DNA from: Pseudomonadales bacterium | GTDB taxonomy: Bacteria > Pseudomonadota > Gammaproteobacteria > Pseudomonadales > Azotimanducaceae | Assembly (NCBI GenBank): GCA_019090615.1 | Contig: JAHRVQ010000049.1 | Location: forward strand, 62,001-126,000 | Length of the DNA stretch: 64,000 bases | Direction: 5' to 3' | Part shown: positions 17,548 to 27,910 of the stretch, piece after piece | Layout: every line of letters starts with the position of its first letter | Position numbering within the stretch: the first letter of the stretch is position 1 | Notes under the pieces: generated by a model | The model's database searches: none | Seen by the model: only the letters and a program-made list of their open reading frames with translations | Told to the model about the DNA's origin: nothing | Made by a program: the position numbers and the translations under genes

Positions 17548-20500
17548 ATGAAATCAATTCAGGGCTATGAATTAACTAAACAGATCCAGGGCAGTGGTTA
17601 TTCGCAAATTTATCATGCGATACGGCACTCGGATCAGAGGCCGGTAGTATTAAAGTGTTTAAATAGCGAATTCCCCAGGCCCGCGCAGTTAGCGCAATTC
17701 CGCCAGGAGAGCGAAATAATTCAAACCCTCAATTGCGAGGGGGTTATTAAATGCCTTGAGCTAATTCCGATTGGCAGTTCACTGGCAATGGTGCTTGAAG
17801 ACTTTGGTGGACTGGCGCTGGATAAAGTTATCCAGCAGGGCCCGCTTACGCTCAAGGAATTTCTGCCGGTAGCAATTTCTATCAGCCAGACCCTCACTGA
17901 AATTCACGATAAACATGTGATCCATAAAGATATTAATCCCACTAATATACTCTGGAACAGATCCGATGGCAGGATCAAAGTTATTGATTTTGGGATATCG
18001 ACAAAATTGTCGCGGGAAGTGACCACCATTCAAAATGCCCAGATGTTAGAGGGCACAATAGCCTATTTATCGCCGGAACAGACTGGCCGACTTAATCAGC
18101 CGATAGATTATCGCGCTGATTTTTATTCCCTGGGGGTTACTTTTTTTGAATTACTGACCGGCATAAAACCGTTTGTGACGGATGATGAGATGGAAATGGT
18201 ACATTGTCATATTGCGCATGAGGCCAAATTAGTGGACGAGATAAATGCCGCTGTGCCTCATGTATTGGCGATGATCGTCAATAAATTGATGGCAAAAAAA
18301 GCTGAAGAGCGTTACCAAAGTGCAACAGGGTTGGTACAGGATCTTGAAAAATGTCAGACGGCGTTGGCGGCTAGCGGCGAAATTGAAGAATTTGTAATCG
18401 GTGCAGCAGATTTTTCTGATCAGTTAGTTATTCCCAAAATATTATTTGGCCGAGAGAAAGAAATAAAACAGCTTCAGGGGGCCTTTGACCGCGCTAGTGA
18501 AGGCCGAGTAGAAATGTTGGCAGTGGCTGGGTTTTCAGGGGTTGGCAAATCTTCGCTGATTAATGAAATTCAACAGTCTATTGTTGCGCGCCACGGGCAC
18601 TTTATTGGTGGAAAGTTTGATCAATTGAATCGCAATTTGCCCTATTCTGCGATTGTTCAGGCATTGCAGGACTTTGCCCGCCAGATCCTGACTGCGCCAG
18701 CTGTTGAATTGGCAGCCTGGAAGCAGCGAATGCTCGTTGCAGTTGGCACGCTGGGCCAACTCATCATCGATGTGGTGCCAGAAATTGAATGGATTATAGG
18801 CGCGCAACCGCGGGCCCCGTTGTTGACTGGGGCCGAGGCAAAAAACCGCTTTATCACAACTTTCCAGGCCTTTATTGCCGCCATCGCACTGAAGGAACAT
18901 CCATTGGTATTATTTATCGATGATCTGCAATGGGTGGATACTGCATCGTTGGCGTTAATTCGGTTGATTCGGCTCAATAAGCAGCAGAAATATCTACTGC
19001 TTATTGGCGCTTTCCGTGATAACGAAGTGACTGATGCGCATCCATTGGTTGAGTTGTTTGATGAGTTTGAAGCGACTGGTCTAAACGTCGAACATATTCA
19101 GCTTGGGCCGCTTGAACAAGCGCATGTTAATTTGCTGGTATCAGAAACATTGCATTGTCGTCCAGAAACCTGCGAGGATCTATCTAGCCTGATATTTGAT
19201 AAAACCAGAGGCAATCCATTTTTTGTTAATCAGTTTATTTCTATGTTGCATCAGGAAAAATTACTGGTTTTTAATCAGCAACAGGGTGGGAAGCTACGGT
19301 GTGGCTGGGATTGGCAAGTCGAGGAAATCGAAAAAAAGCAAATTACAGAAAATGTGGTTGATCTGCTTACTTATAAAATGAAGCAGCTATCAACCGCTTC
19401 ACAAAAAGTACTCAGCGTGGCGGCAGCGATCGGAAATCGGTTTGATATTGATACGCTGGCTTTGGCCTGTGGCGTTGATAGACGGCAAACAATGTTGAAT
19501 TTGTGGCCATTCGTTGAGGCTGAGTTGTTGGTGCCGCTGAGTAATGCCTATGCAGAAATATTAAATCAGCCTGAAACGGGTGTAGCTGCTAGTGCTGAAG
19601 TCACAGAAACTAACAGTTTTATTTCTGCCAATGATTTGGTAAGTTTTGCTTTTCAACATGATCGTGTTCAGCAGGCGGCATATTCGTTGATGCCGGTAGA
19701 GATTCAGTCTAGCGTGCACTGTAGCATCGGCATGGCACTGTTAGAAAGAATTCAGCCAGAATATTTGGGCGAGAATATACCCGGACGATATGTTCTGGAA
19801 GATCAACAGCAGGCTGTTCCAAAGCAGGTTATATCTGGGGGAAAGCAGGACAGAGGCTTTGACACCAGGGTATTTGAAGTGGTGAATCAATTGAACCCCG
19901 CTGCGGACCTTATTACTGATCCGAAACAACGTCTTGCTGTAGCGCAGTTAAATTTATGGTCCGGGTTACAGGCAAAAAATTCCGCAGCTTTTCCTGAGTC
20001 CTATGAATATTTTAAGTCGGGATTGGCAATGCTAAACCAAAATTGCTGGCAAACCCACTATGAACTGACTTTCTCGCTTACTATTAATGCTACTGAAGTA
20101 TCGTTAATGACGGCAGATTATGCGGGTCTGGAAACCTATTCGGCAGCGGTAATCCACAACGCGAAAGATGTGCTTGATAGAGTGCGTGGCTATGAAACAA
20201 GGATGGATGCTGGTCTTTTCAGAGGTGACTTAGATAAAGCTATTAGTACAGGCATTAGATGTTGCGAATTGTTGGGGGTCAATTTTCCGCGTAAGCCGAA
20301 TAAGGTGCATGTGCTGTTAGCGTTGGTGAAAGCTCAGCATATGATGTCAAAATATACTAACGAAGATATTTTGAATTTACCAACAATGACCGACAGTAAA
20401 ATTATTGTAGTGATGCGGGTATTGAATAAGTGTGGTTCTGCCGCTCTGAGTGTGAGCCCCAATTTTTTAATACTGTGTATTTTAAAACGTATTGAATTAA

Positions 20501-23500
20501 GCCTGCAAAAAGGTTTTGCAGCTGAATCGATTGCGGCGCTGGCAGGTTATGCAGCAGTGCTTTGTATCTTTAATAGAATCGAGGCTGGTGGTCAATATGC
20601 TGATCTGGTGCAACGGCTAATTGTTAAGCGAAATGATCGAAGGTATGTAGGACGAAATTCAGCAATGGTATTTGGTGTAGTGAAAGCCTGGAAAACACCC
20701 TTTAAGAAACTCTCAAAACCGTTGCGAGCAGGATATTTTGGCGGTGTAGAAGCTGGTGATTGGGAATACGCTTTTTTGTGTATGCAGTTTAATTTCTGGT
20801 GTGCTTTTTTTTCAGGCAAAGCATTAACGGAATTGAATGCCGAATTTGATAAGTATCATATGAGCCTGGACGCGCTGGGCCAGCAAAACCATATGTTAAG
20901 GCTACGCGTATTAAGGCAGTTTGTCTTAAGTCTGGATAATGCTGAGAGGAGTATAAAACCTTTTGAATTGTCTGGTGAGTTTTATGATGATTCTATACCG
21001 CATGCCCTACAGCAGGAGCACCTGGAACAACATGTATTTCATCCGCTTTTCTGGAAAACGCTGGGTTGTTATTTGATGGGAGAATATGAACAGGGGCTTG
21101 AGTGTTCTTTTGCTACAGAGGAACATCTTGTAACCCAAAGGGGCTTGTTGCTCCTGCCTCAATTCCGTTTTTATCAGGCGCTGTGTTGTATGGCTGTGGT
21201 ATTAAATAAGCCATCCCAAGAATCGAAAAAGTTGGTAAAGGTTGCGCGCAAAAATCTAAAATTAATACGTCGTTGGAGCGAGCATTCGGCGGCTAATTAT
21301 CTTAATAAAGTCGAATTGATTGAGGCATTGTTGGCACAATGGCAAGGTGATGACAAGGATTCTGAAAAGTATTTCAGGCAATCAATCGCATCCGCTGCAA
21401 AATATGAAGTGCATCATGAAGAGGCTATTGGCTATCAGTTATTTGCTGAATTTCAGTTGTCTATGGAGCGCGATGAATATGCAAAGTCCTTAATGCAGAA
21501 GAGTTATTATCTGTTTGAATGCTGGGGTTCGAGCCGCAAGTGCAAAATTTTATGTGCCAGTTACCCAGAATTACTTGCTGATGTGGAAAACAATAACATT
21601 ACTAATGCCGAACTGGTTGTACCCAAGGCCGATATCTCTCTGAATTTTCCTACCACTAGCAATGGCTATGGCGTTAGTAATAAAGTGTTAGGTGGTACGT
21701 TGCATTCTACCAGGACCCAAAATGGGGCCAGTAATGTTAACGATAGTCTTGATTTATATTCAGTGATGAAGGCCTCCCAGGCAATTTCTGGGGAGATCAT
21801 ATTATCAACCTTACTAGAAAAAATCCTCGCTCTGGTGTTGGAAAATGCTGGTGCACAAAATGGCGTGCTGATTAAAGCTGATGCTGAGGCGCTGTTTGTT
21901 GAGGCCTCGGCAACGCTTGAAGAAACGCATCTTTACCTGGCGGACAAAATACCTTTGACTCATTTTCGTCAGGCATCCAGCGCGATAATTAATTTTGTGG
22001 CCCGTAGTAAAGCTGTAGTGATCCTTGCTAAGGCGAATACAGATGCTCAATTTTCGACGGATAATTACCTTATAGATAATCAGATCAAGTCAGTATTATG
22101 TTACCCGCTGATCAATCAGCAGGTGCTAACAGGTGTGCTTTATCTTGAAAATAACCTGGTAGAAGGCGCCTTTACACCAGATCGAGTGAAAGTGCTTGAA
22201 ATGCTCTCATCGCAACTTGCTGCGGCAATTGATAACGCCTATCTATATTCTCAACTCGAAACCAAAAGCGAACAGATCAGTCATTTGCTCGAAGCTACCA
22301 AAGATATAACCTCCGCTCAGAACTGTTTTGAAGCAGTGGCGATGGCGATCAGTCATATTCTTGCTGTGGCACCGATAATAGAGACGCAACGTTGTCAGTT
22401 TTATATTTGTCAAAAAAACGATCAGTCATTTACTGGTTATTGTATTTGGGATGAAGGTGAACCCATTGAAACGCCCGTAGGGTTTGGCGTTGATGATATC
22501 AAGTCTGAGCAGTTAATGGCCCTGCCTAGGGTCCAGCTGGATGACCGAGTTGTGTCGATACCGGTGGCTTCGGAGAAAGAGTTGTTTGCAGTTCTGGAAG
22601 TAGAAATGTATCACGTGATTGAGGACCCGAGTGCGATTCCGGCCGATTTGCTATTGGGCATTGTTAGATCATTGGCCTTGTCAATGGAAAATATTGAAGT
22701 GGAAGAGAAAAGCCGACTTTCCAACCTTGGTGGTATGGCGGCGTCTATTGTACATGACCTGAAAAACCCAATTGGGGTAATTCAAGGTTATGCAAACCTT
22801 GCGGCCGACGACAATATTGAATGTCAATTGCGTCAGGAGTATCTGGATATTATCTCAAAAGAAGCGTCTCGTATGTCTGACATGGCGCATGAGGTGCTGG
22901 AATATAGCCGAGGTGAAATGAACCTGGTGGTTGGTAGTGTTTTAAGTAGTGATTTCATTAAAGGCCTGAATGTTACCTTGAAGCCACTATTCGATACCGC
23001 TGGGGTCGCGTTTAATTGTACTGATCGACTTAATGCAGCGCTATATATTGATGTGGATAGAATTCACAGGGTGATTTTAAACCTGGCGACCAATGCATTG
23101 GACGCGTTGGTGGCGCTGGATCTGGATGCGGAAGCAGGCGAGTTTTCTATTACGTTATCCTGTCAGGATCAGAAAATTCATATATCGATAGTCGATAACG
23201 CTAACGGTATCCCCGAGTCAATTAGAGCGACGTTATTTGAGCCCTTTGTCACCAGTGGCAAGGCAAATGGTACCGGTCTGGGCATGGCTATTGTGAAGCA
23301 AATTATCACCGCCCACAGTGGGAAAATTGATTTTGTGACTGAGATAGGAGCAGGTACTACTTTTAGTATCGATATACCGATGGATCTTGGCGATAAATTG
23401 CAGTTGGCTAAAAATTCCAGAGATGTGACGGCAGCGCTGGATAATTCTAGTGAACCTCAGCCGACTAATCAAAAGAGTGTAGGCAATGAACAGGCAACCG

Positions 23501-23928
23501 CAGCTGTCGCGGAAATTTCCGAAACACAGAAACAAAAGGTGCAGATATTGTTGGCTGAAGACAATATGGTGAATCAAAAAATGATCAGTACTTTTCTTAA
23601 AAAATTAGGTTATTTTGATGTGGATATTGCAGGTGATGGTAAAAAGGCGATTGATGCAATGAGTGAAAAGCACTATGACCTGGTGTTGATGGATATTGAG
23701 ATGCCAGAAATGAATGGCTTCGAAGCCACTGAATGTATTAGAGATCTACAATCCGCTGTGCTGGATCATGAGGTATCAATTATTGCCATGACCGGGCATT
23801 CAGATCAGGCGGCAAAGACCCGATGTCGCGAGGTGGGCATGAACGATTTTATTTCCAAGCCGATTAAAATTGATCTTTTGTCGCAGATTATTGAAAGGGG
23901 CCTGATAGACGCTGGCTTTGAAAAATAA
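17548..23928 (+). CDS. Hybrid Ser/Thr kinase - ATPase - GAF - histidine kinase - receiver protein
   Basis: One continuous 2126-residue frame. Order: Ser/Thr kinase (about 1-280; Gly loop GSGYS, Lys36, HKD 126-128 with Asn133, DFG Asp147); AAA/STAND-type ATPase (Walker A GFSGVGKS 328-335, Walker B LFIDD ending 459); a long helical, TPR-like region (about 760-1370); a GAF domain (about 1400-1570) and a possible second GAF-like part; histidine kinase (His1736 in HDLKNP, N-box near 1844, GTGLGMAIV near 1909); and a C-terminal receiver with Asp2049 in LMDIEMPEMNG. The HKD in place of HRD is common in bacterial kinases. This architecture is known for large multi-sensor kinases in cyanobacteria and proteobacteria. 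Input, output and target genes are unknown, as no partner response regulator is adjacent. Probably cytoplasmic. Confidence 0.95.
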   Translation: MKSIQGYELTKQIQGSGYSQIYHAIRHSDQRPVVLKCLNSEFPRPAQLAQFRQESEIIQTLNCEGVIKCLELIPIGSSLAMVLEDFGGLALDKVIQQGPLTLKEFLPVAISISQTLTEIHDKHVIHKDINPTNILWNRSDGRIKVIDFGISTKLSREVTTIQNAQMLEGTIAYLSPEQTGRLNQPIDYRADFYSLGVTFFELLTGIKPFVTDDEMEMVHCHIAHEAKLVDEINAAVPHVLAMIVNKLMAKKAEERYQSATGLVQDLEKCQTALAASGEIEEFVIGAADFSDQLVIPKILFGREKEIKQLQGAFDRASEGRVEMLAVAGFSGVGKSSLINEIQQSIVARHGHFIGGKFDQLNRNLPYSAIVQALQDFARQILTAPAVELAAWKQRMLVAVGTLGQLIIDVVPEIEWIIGAQPRAPLLTGAEAKNRFITTFQAFIAAIALKEHPLVLFIDDLQWVDTASLALIRLIRLNKQQKYLLLIGAFRDNEVTDAHPLVELFDEFEATGLNVEHIQLGPLEQAHVNLLVSETLHCRPETCEDLSSLIFDKTRGNPFFVNQFISMLHQEKLLVFNQQQGGKLRCGWDWQVEEIEKKQITENVVDLLTYKMKQLSTASQKVLSVAAAIGNRFDIDTLALACGVDRRQTMLNLWPFVEAELLVPLSNAYAEILNQPETGVAASAEVTETNSFISANDLVSFAFQHDRVQQAAYSLMPVEIQSSVHCSIGMALLERIQPEYLGENIPGRYVLEDQQQAVPKQVISGGKQDRGFDTRVFEVVNQLNPAADLITDPKQRLAVAQLNLWSGLQAKNSAAFPESYEYFKSGLAMLNQNCWQTHYELTFSLTINATEVSLMTADYAGLETYSAAVIHNAKDVLDRVRGYETRMDAGLFRGDLDKAISTGIRCCELLGVNFPRKPNKVHVLLALVKAQHMMSKYTNEDILNLPTMTDSKIIVVMRVLNKCGSAALSVSPNFLILCILKRIELSLQKGFAAESIAALAGYAAVLCIFNRIEAGGQYADLVQRLIVKRNDRRYVGRNSAMVFGVVKAWKTPFKKLSKPLRAGYFGGVEAGDWEYAFLCMQFNFWCAFFSGKALTELNAEFDKYHMSLDALGQQNHMLRLRVLRQFVLSLDNAERSIKPFELSGEFYDDSIPHALQQEHLEQHVFHPLFWKTLGCYLMGEYEQGLECSFATEEHLVTQRGLLLLPQFRFYQALCCMAVVLNKPSQESKKLVKVARKNLKLIRRWSEHSAANYLNKVELIEALLAQWQGDDKDSEKYFRQSIASAAKYEVHHEEAIGYQLFAEFQLSMERDEYAKSLMQKSYYLFECWGSSRKCKILCASYPELLADVENNNITNAELVVPKADISLNFPTTSNGYGVSNKVLGGTLHSTRTQNGASNVNDSLDLYSVMKASQAISGEIILSTLLEKILALVLENAGAQNGVLIKADAEALFVEASATLEETHLYLADKIPLTHFRQASSAIINFVARSKAVVILAKANTDAQFSTDNYLIDNQIKSVLCYPLINQQVLTGVLYLENNLVEGAFTPDRVKVLEMLSSQLAAAIDNAYLYSQLETKSEQISHLLEATKDITSAQNCFEAVAMAISHILAVAPIIETQRCQFYICQKNDQSFTGYCIWDEGEPIETPVGFGVDDIKSEQLMALPRVQLDDRVVSIPVASEKELFAVLEVEMYHVIEDPSAIPADLLLGIVRSLALSMENIEVEEKSRLSNLGGMAASIVHDLKNPIGVIQGYANLAADDNIECQLRQEYLDIISKEASRMSDMAHEVLEYSRGEMNLVVGSVLSSDFIKGLNVTLKPLFDTAGVAFNCTDRLNAALYIDVDRIHRVILNLATNALDALVALDLDAEAGEFSITLSCQDQKIHISIVDNANGIPESIRATLFEPFVTSGKANGTGLGMAIVKQIITAHSGKIDFVTEIGAGTTFSIDIPMDLGDKLQLAKNSRDVTAALDNSSEPQPTNQKSVGNEQATAAVAEISETQKQKVQILLAEDNMVNQKMISTFLKKLGYFDVDIAGDGKKAIDAMSEKHYDLVLMDIEMPEMNGFEATECIRDLQSAVLDHEVSIIAMTGHSDQAAKTRCREVGMNDFISKPIKIDLLSQIIERGLIDAGFEK

Positions 23929-24057
23929 TAAGCGGCTTTTTCAGGTACGCTCTAAACAAGTATCATTATAGTATTGCAATACCATATGGAGGTTAGTGTG
24001 GTTAATAACGTTAAGGATGCTTCTGCCCAGGTTCATTCTCTGTCTTTGTACTAATGG

Positions 24058-24083
24058 TCTCTTCGCTAATTCTCTTCACTAAG
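24058..24083 (+). repeat. 13-bp duplication across a stop codon
   Basis: TCTCTTCGCTAAT and TCTCTTCACTAAG are adjacent and match at 11 of 13 positions. The leftward MFS gene ends inside the duplication, and its TAG stop lies in the downstream copy. Confidence 0.65.
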
Positions 24084-25391
24084 CGTCGCTTTACTGGCTG
24101 TATCAACAATCGTATCTTTAACGTGCCAAAGTCCGGTCCGAGGCACAATGATAATAATGGTTATGGCCAGTAGACTACCTGGAATAATTGCCGCTTGAAG
24201 CGGTCCCATATAAGCCGTGAGGTACCCCATTGCCAATGCGCCAATGGGCGCTGCACCCAAATAACCTAACTGAAATATTGATAGTAGTCGCGCTCGAAAG
24301 CTAGCCGGTGCGGCTTCCTGTACCATTGCGCGGGCCATTGACATATTGATACCGGAACTCATGCCAATTAGAAAAACACCCGTCAGATAGAAGCTCAGAG
24401 ACATTTCAATCTGGGAGATGAGTATTAACACAGCTGTGGCTGCAAGCGACAGGGTCAGTGCTTTGCCGGGTCTGGTTACCTTGCCGAGACGCAGGATCAT
24501 GACTGTTGCGGCCACTGTGCCACTCATGAAACAGGTATGAGCAAACGCCAGTTGCGGAGAATCGCCAGCAAAAACATCTCTGATGGTAAGTGGCAGGATG
24601 ACCAGAAACCATCCCATAAAACAAAAACCCATGGCAACCATTAGGGCGATGATCGGCATTATGAGGGGGGTTTTAACGGCAATTTTTAATCCGTCCTGAA
24701 TATCCCGCCAGGCAGAATTAGTGTTCAGTGGATCCCGTACCGAAGGCGCTGGCAGTAGCGCCCACGTAGCCATTAAGGCCAGGCCGATAAAACCTGCCTG
24801 GAGTGATAATAGTGCTGGTGCGCCAATTGAGACAGCTGCACCGGCAATACCAATACCGATGATCTGGCAACCAAATTGCAGGCCAATTGAAATGGTTACC
24901 GCCTGCTGAATTTGCTGGTCAGCGATTTTACTTAGCAGCGCATCCCTGGCAGGGGTGATAAAGGCCATGCAAATACCCATTAACAGGCCGTAGATCACCA
25001 TGAGCTGATAGTTTAAATGTCCAAGGTAGATCAGTATGGCTAGACCTAACGGTGGCACCAGGGCTGCAAGCTGGACCATAATAAGTAGTTTGCGCAGATC
25101 TATTCTGTCGGCTGTTGCGCCGCCAATCAAAATTAGAAACAGGCTCGGCAGTAGTATGGCCATTTGGGCAAAACCTACGCGTTCAGGGCTTTCATGCAGG
25201 ACCAGAACAATTAGCCAGGGAAATAATACATGTCGTACTCCCCAGGCTGCATACCAGCCCGTTTGGCCGGCCACATAAAGTTGGAACTGGCCCTGTCGGA
25301 ACAGGTTGGCAACACTATTGTTGGTTTTGGTGGCTGTTGACATCGTTGCTTTGGGCTCTGATTGTGCTTCTGAATCGTTTGTTTGCGGCAT
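24066..25391 (-). CDS. MFS transporter (EntS-like, MFS_3 type)
   Basis: A 441-residue, 12-helix major facilitator protein with a hydrophilic N-terminal tail of about 35 residues. The GGATADRIDLRKLL loop between helices 2 and 3 matches the conserved GxLaDRxxRr motif, and the overall pattern resembles enterobactin-exporter-like or general MFS_3 drug/metabolite exporters. It probably exports a small molecule by proton antiport. It is transcribed leftwards, upstream of nothing but the kinase 3' end, and has a near-palindrome about 185 nt upstream of its start. Confidence 0.88.
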   Translation of the reverse strand: MPQTNDSEAQSEPKATMSTATKTNNSVANLFRQGQFQLYVAGQTGWYAAWGVRHVLFPWLIVLVLHESPERVGFAQMAILLPSLFLILIGGATADRIDLRKLLIMVQLAALVPPLGLAILIYLGHLNYQLMVIYGLLMGICMAFITPARDALLSKIADQQIQQAVTISIGLQFGCQIIGIGIAGAAVSIGAPALLSLQAGFIGLALMATWALLPAPSVRDPLNTNSAWRDIQDGLKIAVKTPLIMPIIALMVAMGFCFMGWFLVILPLTIRDVFAGDSPQLAFAHTCFMSGTVAATVMILRLGKVTRPGKALTLSLAATAVLILISQIEMSLSFYLTGVFLIGMSSGINMSMARAMVQEAAPASFRARLLSIFQLGYLGAAPIGALAMGYLTAYMGPLQAAIIPGSLLAITIIIIVPRTGLWHVKDTIVDTASKATLSEEN

Positions 25392-25574
25392 ATTTTTTAA
25401 GTAACTTGATTTTGACTCGGGTAATCAGATGATGAATATCTAATCTGTAAAAATGCTCCGTTGAGTTTTATTTCAACTTCAGCTGCCTTTCCAGAACAGT
25501 AGTAGCGAAGGCTGTTTTTAAAGCATTTTTACGTTTGATTTATAGCCAGGGAGTTGTTGATGGATTAATGCTGG

Positions 25575-25588
25575 CAAACTATTGTTTG
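25575..25588. promoter_or_regulatory. Near-palindrome CAAACtATTGTTTG
   Basis: This 14-mer differs by one base from a perfect palindrome at 31032-31045. It lies upstream of the leftward MFS gene. The reverse strand also reads TATATTATAC next to it, which may be promoter-like. It could be the site of a dimeric regulator. Confidence 0.35.
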
Positions 25589-25644
25589 TATAATATAGCT
25601 CGTTAGAATTAAAAGTGTTGGCTGGGGTGGCACTGGAATACATG

Positions 25645-25687
25645 ATTCAACTCAGACAATTGATATGATCGTTCGCCTGAGTTGAAT
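25645..25687. terminator. 11-bp stem-loop downstream of BVMO 2
   Basis: ATTCAACTCAG (25645-25655) pairs perfectly with CTGAGTTGAAT (25677-25687) over 21 nt, 29 nt past the end of the leftward BVMO gene. No T-run is visible. The rest of the 325-nt gap 25392-25716 shows only the near-palindrome listed above. Confidence 0.45.
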
Positions 25688-25716
25688 GCTAATGCTGTCG
25701 CTAAACACGCTCGGTA

Positions 25717-27579
25717 TTATTCAATTTCGAGGCCTTGAAGGTTACCTTCTTCCCGCCAGTCTTTGAGTATCCTGAAGAACTTTTCAGGCCCCGCGCCAAA
25801 TTGACCTGCCAGGAAACCGTTATTATTCCCTGTTTTACCTTCGTTATTATAATAACCTGGGGTACATTTAATATAATGCTGTTCGACTGACTCTGAATGA
25901 CTGTTGATAACCCCTACCCAGTCATTTTCCGCCGCCTGGGTGGTCTCAACTGTAGTTGCGTCTGCATTGATGGCATGTTTAATCACATAGGCCAGGTGTT
26001 GGGCCTGTTCATCCAGCGTATGGGTCACACTTTGAGTTACTGCCGTCTGGGTGAAACCAAGAAAGAAACAGTTAGGAAAACCTTTGCTAAACAGGCCGTG
26101 GAAGGTTGATAAACCATCTTTCCATTTTTCTTTCAGGCTTAGAGAATCCCGCCCAATCACGTCATACCCGGACTGGCTGGTATAATTGCTGCCGACTTCG
26201 AAGCCGGTGGCAAAAATAAGACAATCCACTGCGTATTCGACGCCGTCTACGATCACACCGTTGGCAGTCACTTCATCAACACCCTGGCCTTTGGTATCTA
26301 CTAGCGTGACATTGGGGCGATTATAGGTTTGTAGATATTCATCATGAAAGCAGGGTCGTTTACAAAATTGCCAATAATAGGCTTTTAATGCATCGGCGGT
26401 TTTTTGATCTTCAACGATGTTGCCGACTCGATCTCTGATCTCTTGCATTTTTTTCATATCGGCTAATTCTCGGACTTCCTTTTTTTGCTCGGCAGATAGT
26501 TTAGGGCGTTGTTTAAGCATTTTTTTGGCGCTGTTGGCGGCATCTGTCCAGCCGTCATCCACTTCGTTAATTTTCTTGTCTGCGGCTTCTATATTTTCGG
26601 TGCCGGCTGTTTTCATTTTTTTCGGTGTGCCGCCTGCCAGCACCAGTTCAAAGTTCTCCATCCGGTGACGATGCCATCCAGGTTGAAGTTTGGCAGCCCA
26701 TTCAGGATTTGTGGGTGCATTGTTACGCACATCAACGGAAGATGGCGTACGTTGGAATACAAACAGCTCTTTTGCTGCTGCGCCCAGGTGAGGGATACAC
26801 TGAACCGCCGTTGCACCTGTGCCAATGATAGCGACCCGCTTATCGGCCAGGTTGCTTAAATCACCCTCTGAACTGCCGCCGGTATAATCATAGTCCCAGC
26901 GACTGGTGTGGAAGGTATGGCCCTTATATTTGTCGATGCCTTTAATACCTGGCAATTTGGGACGAGTCAGCAGGCCGTTGGACATGGCAACAAATTTTGC
27001 CTTGATCTGGTCTTTTCTATCAGTCTCGATAATCCACCGGTTGCTCTCTTCATCCCAATGGACTTTAGTGACTTCAGTCTGAAAGCAGGCTTTTTCATAG
27101 AGGTTGAATTTTTTTGCGATATTGATGCTATGTTGAAGAATTTCTGGCGCGTGGGAATAACGTTCTTTGGGGACATAGTCCATTTCTTCTAGCAGTGGCA
27201 TGTAGACATAAGCTTCGACATCACATTGGGCGCCAGGGTATCGGTTCCAGTACCAGGTGCCACCAAAATCTCCCGCTTTATCAATAACCATAATATCTTT
27301 GATGCCTGCCTGGCGTAGATGAGCGCCAGCCAGTAGCCCACCAAAACCGCCGCCAATAATAACTACTTCAACATCATCTTCGATTGGGTCGCGAGTAAAG
27401 CCAGGTTCAACATAATGATCATCGATGAAGTTTGAAAAATCGCCTTTGATATCCTGATATTGACCAAAGCCTTCTTTGATTATGCGTTTATCTCTTTCGG
27501 CGGCATATTTATCCCATACGTCGTTGGGATCAAAATCAAGATGCGAAGTATCAACGGTATATATATCGGTTTTTGCCAT
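25717..27579 (-). CDS. Baeyer-Villiger-type flavin monooxygenase, long form
   Basis: A 620-residue FAD/NADPH monooxygenase. An N-terminal extension of about 70 residues precedes GGGFGG (76-81) and the GGTWYWNRYPGAQCDVEAY segment. The BVMO fingerprint is YKGHTFHTSRWD (218-229), with Tyr for the usual Phe, followed by the NADPH motif GTGATA (253-258). The extended size recalls the longer BVMOs for large or alicyclic ketones (about 600 residues). It would convert a ketone to an ester or lactone. It shares only family-level features with the BVMO at 11204, so the two probably have different substrates. Confidence 0.92.
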   Translation of the reverse strand: MAKTDIYTVDTSHLDFDPNDVWDKYAAERDKRIIKEGFGQYQDIKGDFSNFIDDHYVEPGFTRDPIEDDVEVVIIGGGFGGLLAGAHLRQAGIKDIMVIDKAGDFGGTWYWNRYPGAQCDVEAYVYMPLLEEMDYVPKERYSHAPEILQHSINIAKKFNLYEKACFQTEVTKVHWDEESNRWIIETDRKDQIKAKFVAMSNGLLTRPKLPGIKGIDKYKGHTFHTSRWDYDYTGGSSEGDLSNLADKRVAIIGTGATAVQCIPHLGAAAKELFVFQRTPSSVDVRNNAPTNPEWAAKLQPGWHRHRMENFELVLAGGTPKKMKTAGTENIEAADKKINEVDDGWTDAANSAKKMLKQRPKLSAEQKKEVRELADMKKMQEIRDRVGNIVEDQKTADALKAYYWQFCKRPCFHDEYLQTYNRPNVTLVDTKGQGVDEVTANGVIVDGVEYAVDCLIFATGFEVGSNYTSQSGYDVIGRDSLSLKEKWKDGLSTFHGLFSKGFPNCFFLGFTQTAVTQSVTHTLDEQAQHLAYVIKHAINADATTVETTQAAENDWVGVINSHSESVEQHYIKCTPGYYNNEGKTGNNNGFLAGQFGAGPEKFFRILKDWREEGNLQGLEIE

Positions 27580-27910
27580 AGTAACAGCCCACTATTTTTG
27601 AAATAAATCAATTGTCGAAACGCTAAACAGCCCTGAGCGGTTCGTATAAACAGCCCTGAGCGGTTCGTATAAACAGCCTTGAGCGGTTCATATAAACAGC
27701 CCTGAGCGGCTCTTATAAAAACCCGCCCAGCTTTCATAAAAACCCTGAACTGCGTCTTTGACAAAAACCATACCACGACTAGCGGTAATGACGAAAGTTA
27801 AACAGCCCCGAGCTGCTCTAACAAACAGCCCTGAGCGGTTCTTATAAGCAGCCCTGAGCTGCTCTTATAAACAGCTCGGTCTATGCATTCAGTCATGGTA
27901 TAGATGCAAG
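27580..27910. other. Intergenic region filled by a 23-bp repeat array
   Basis: 331 nt upstream of the BVMO start and downstream of the SDR at 27911. Most of it is the 23-bp array described separately, with a degenerate stretch (27717-27799) in the middle. No coding gene is supported; the frame that runs through the repeat has no family resemblance and overlaps the BVMO start. Confidence 0.6.
27625..27868 (+). repeat. 23-bp tandem repeat, two blocks, about 7 good copies
   Basis: Block 1 (27625-27716) has four contiguous 23-bp copies with the core CAGCCCTGAGCGGTTC and an AAA lead. Block 2 (27800-27868) has three, starting with CAGCCCCGAGCTGCTC. The interval between them holds decayed copies. 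A 22-23-bp unit with similar AGCGGTTCT and TATAAA parts recurs at 30952-31018. The copies are directly adjacent, so this is not a CRISPR array. Confidence 0.93.

Noticed and set aside
27625-27868. CRISPR-like array
   Set aside because: The 23-bp units are directly adjacent with no variable spacers, and no cas gene is nearby.
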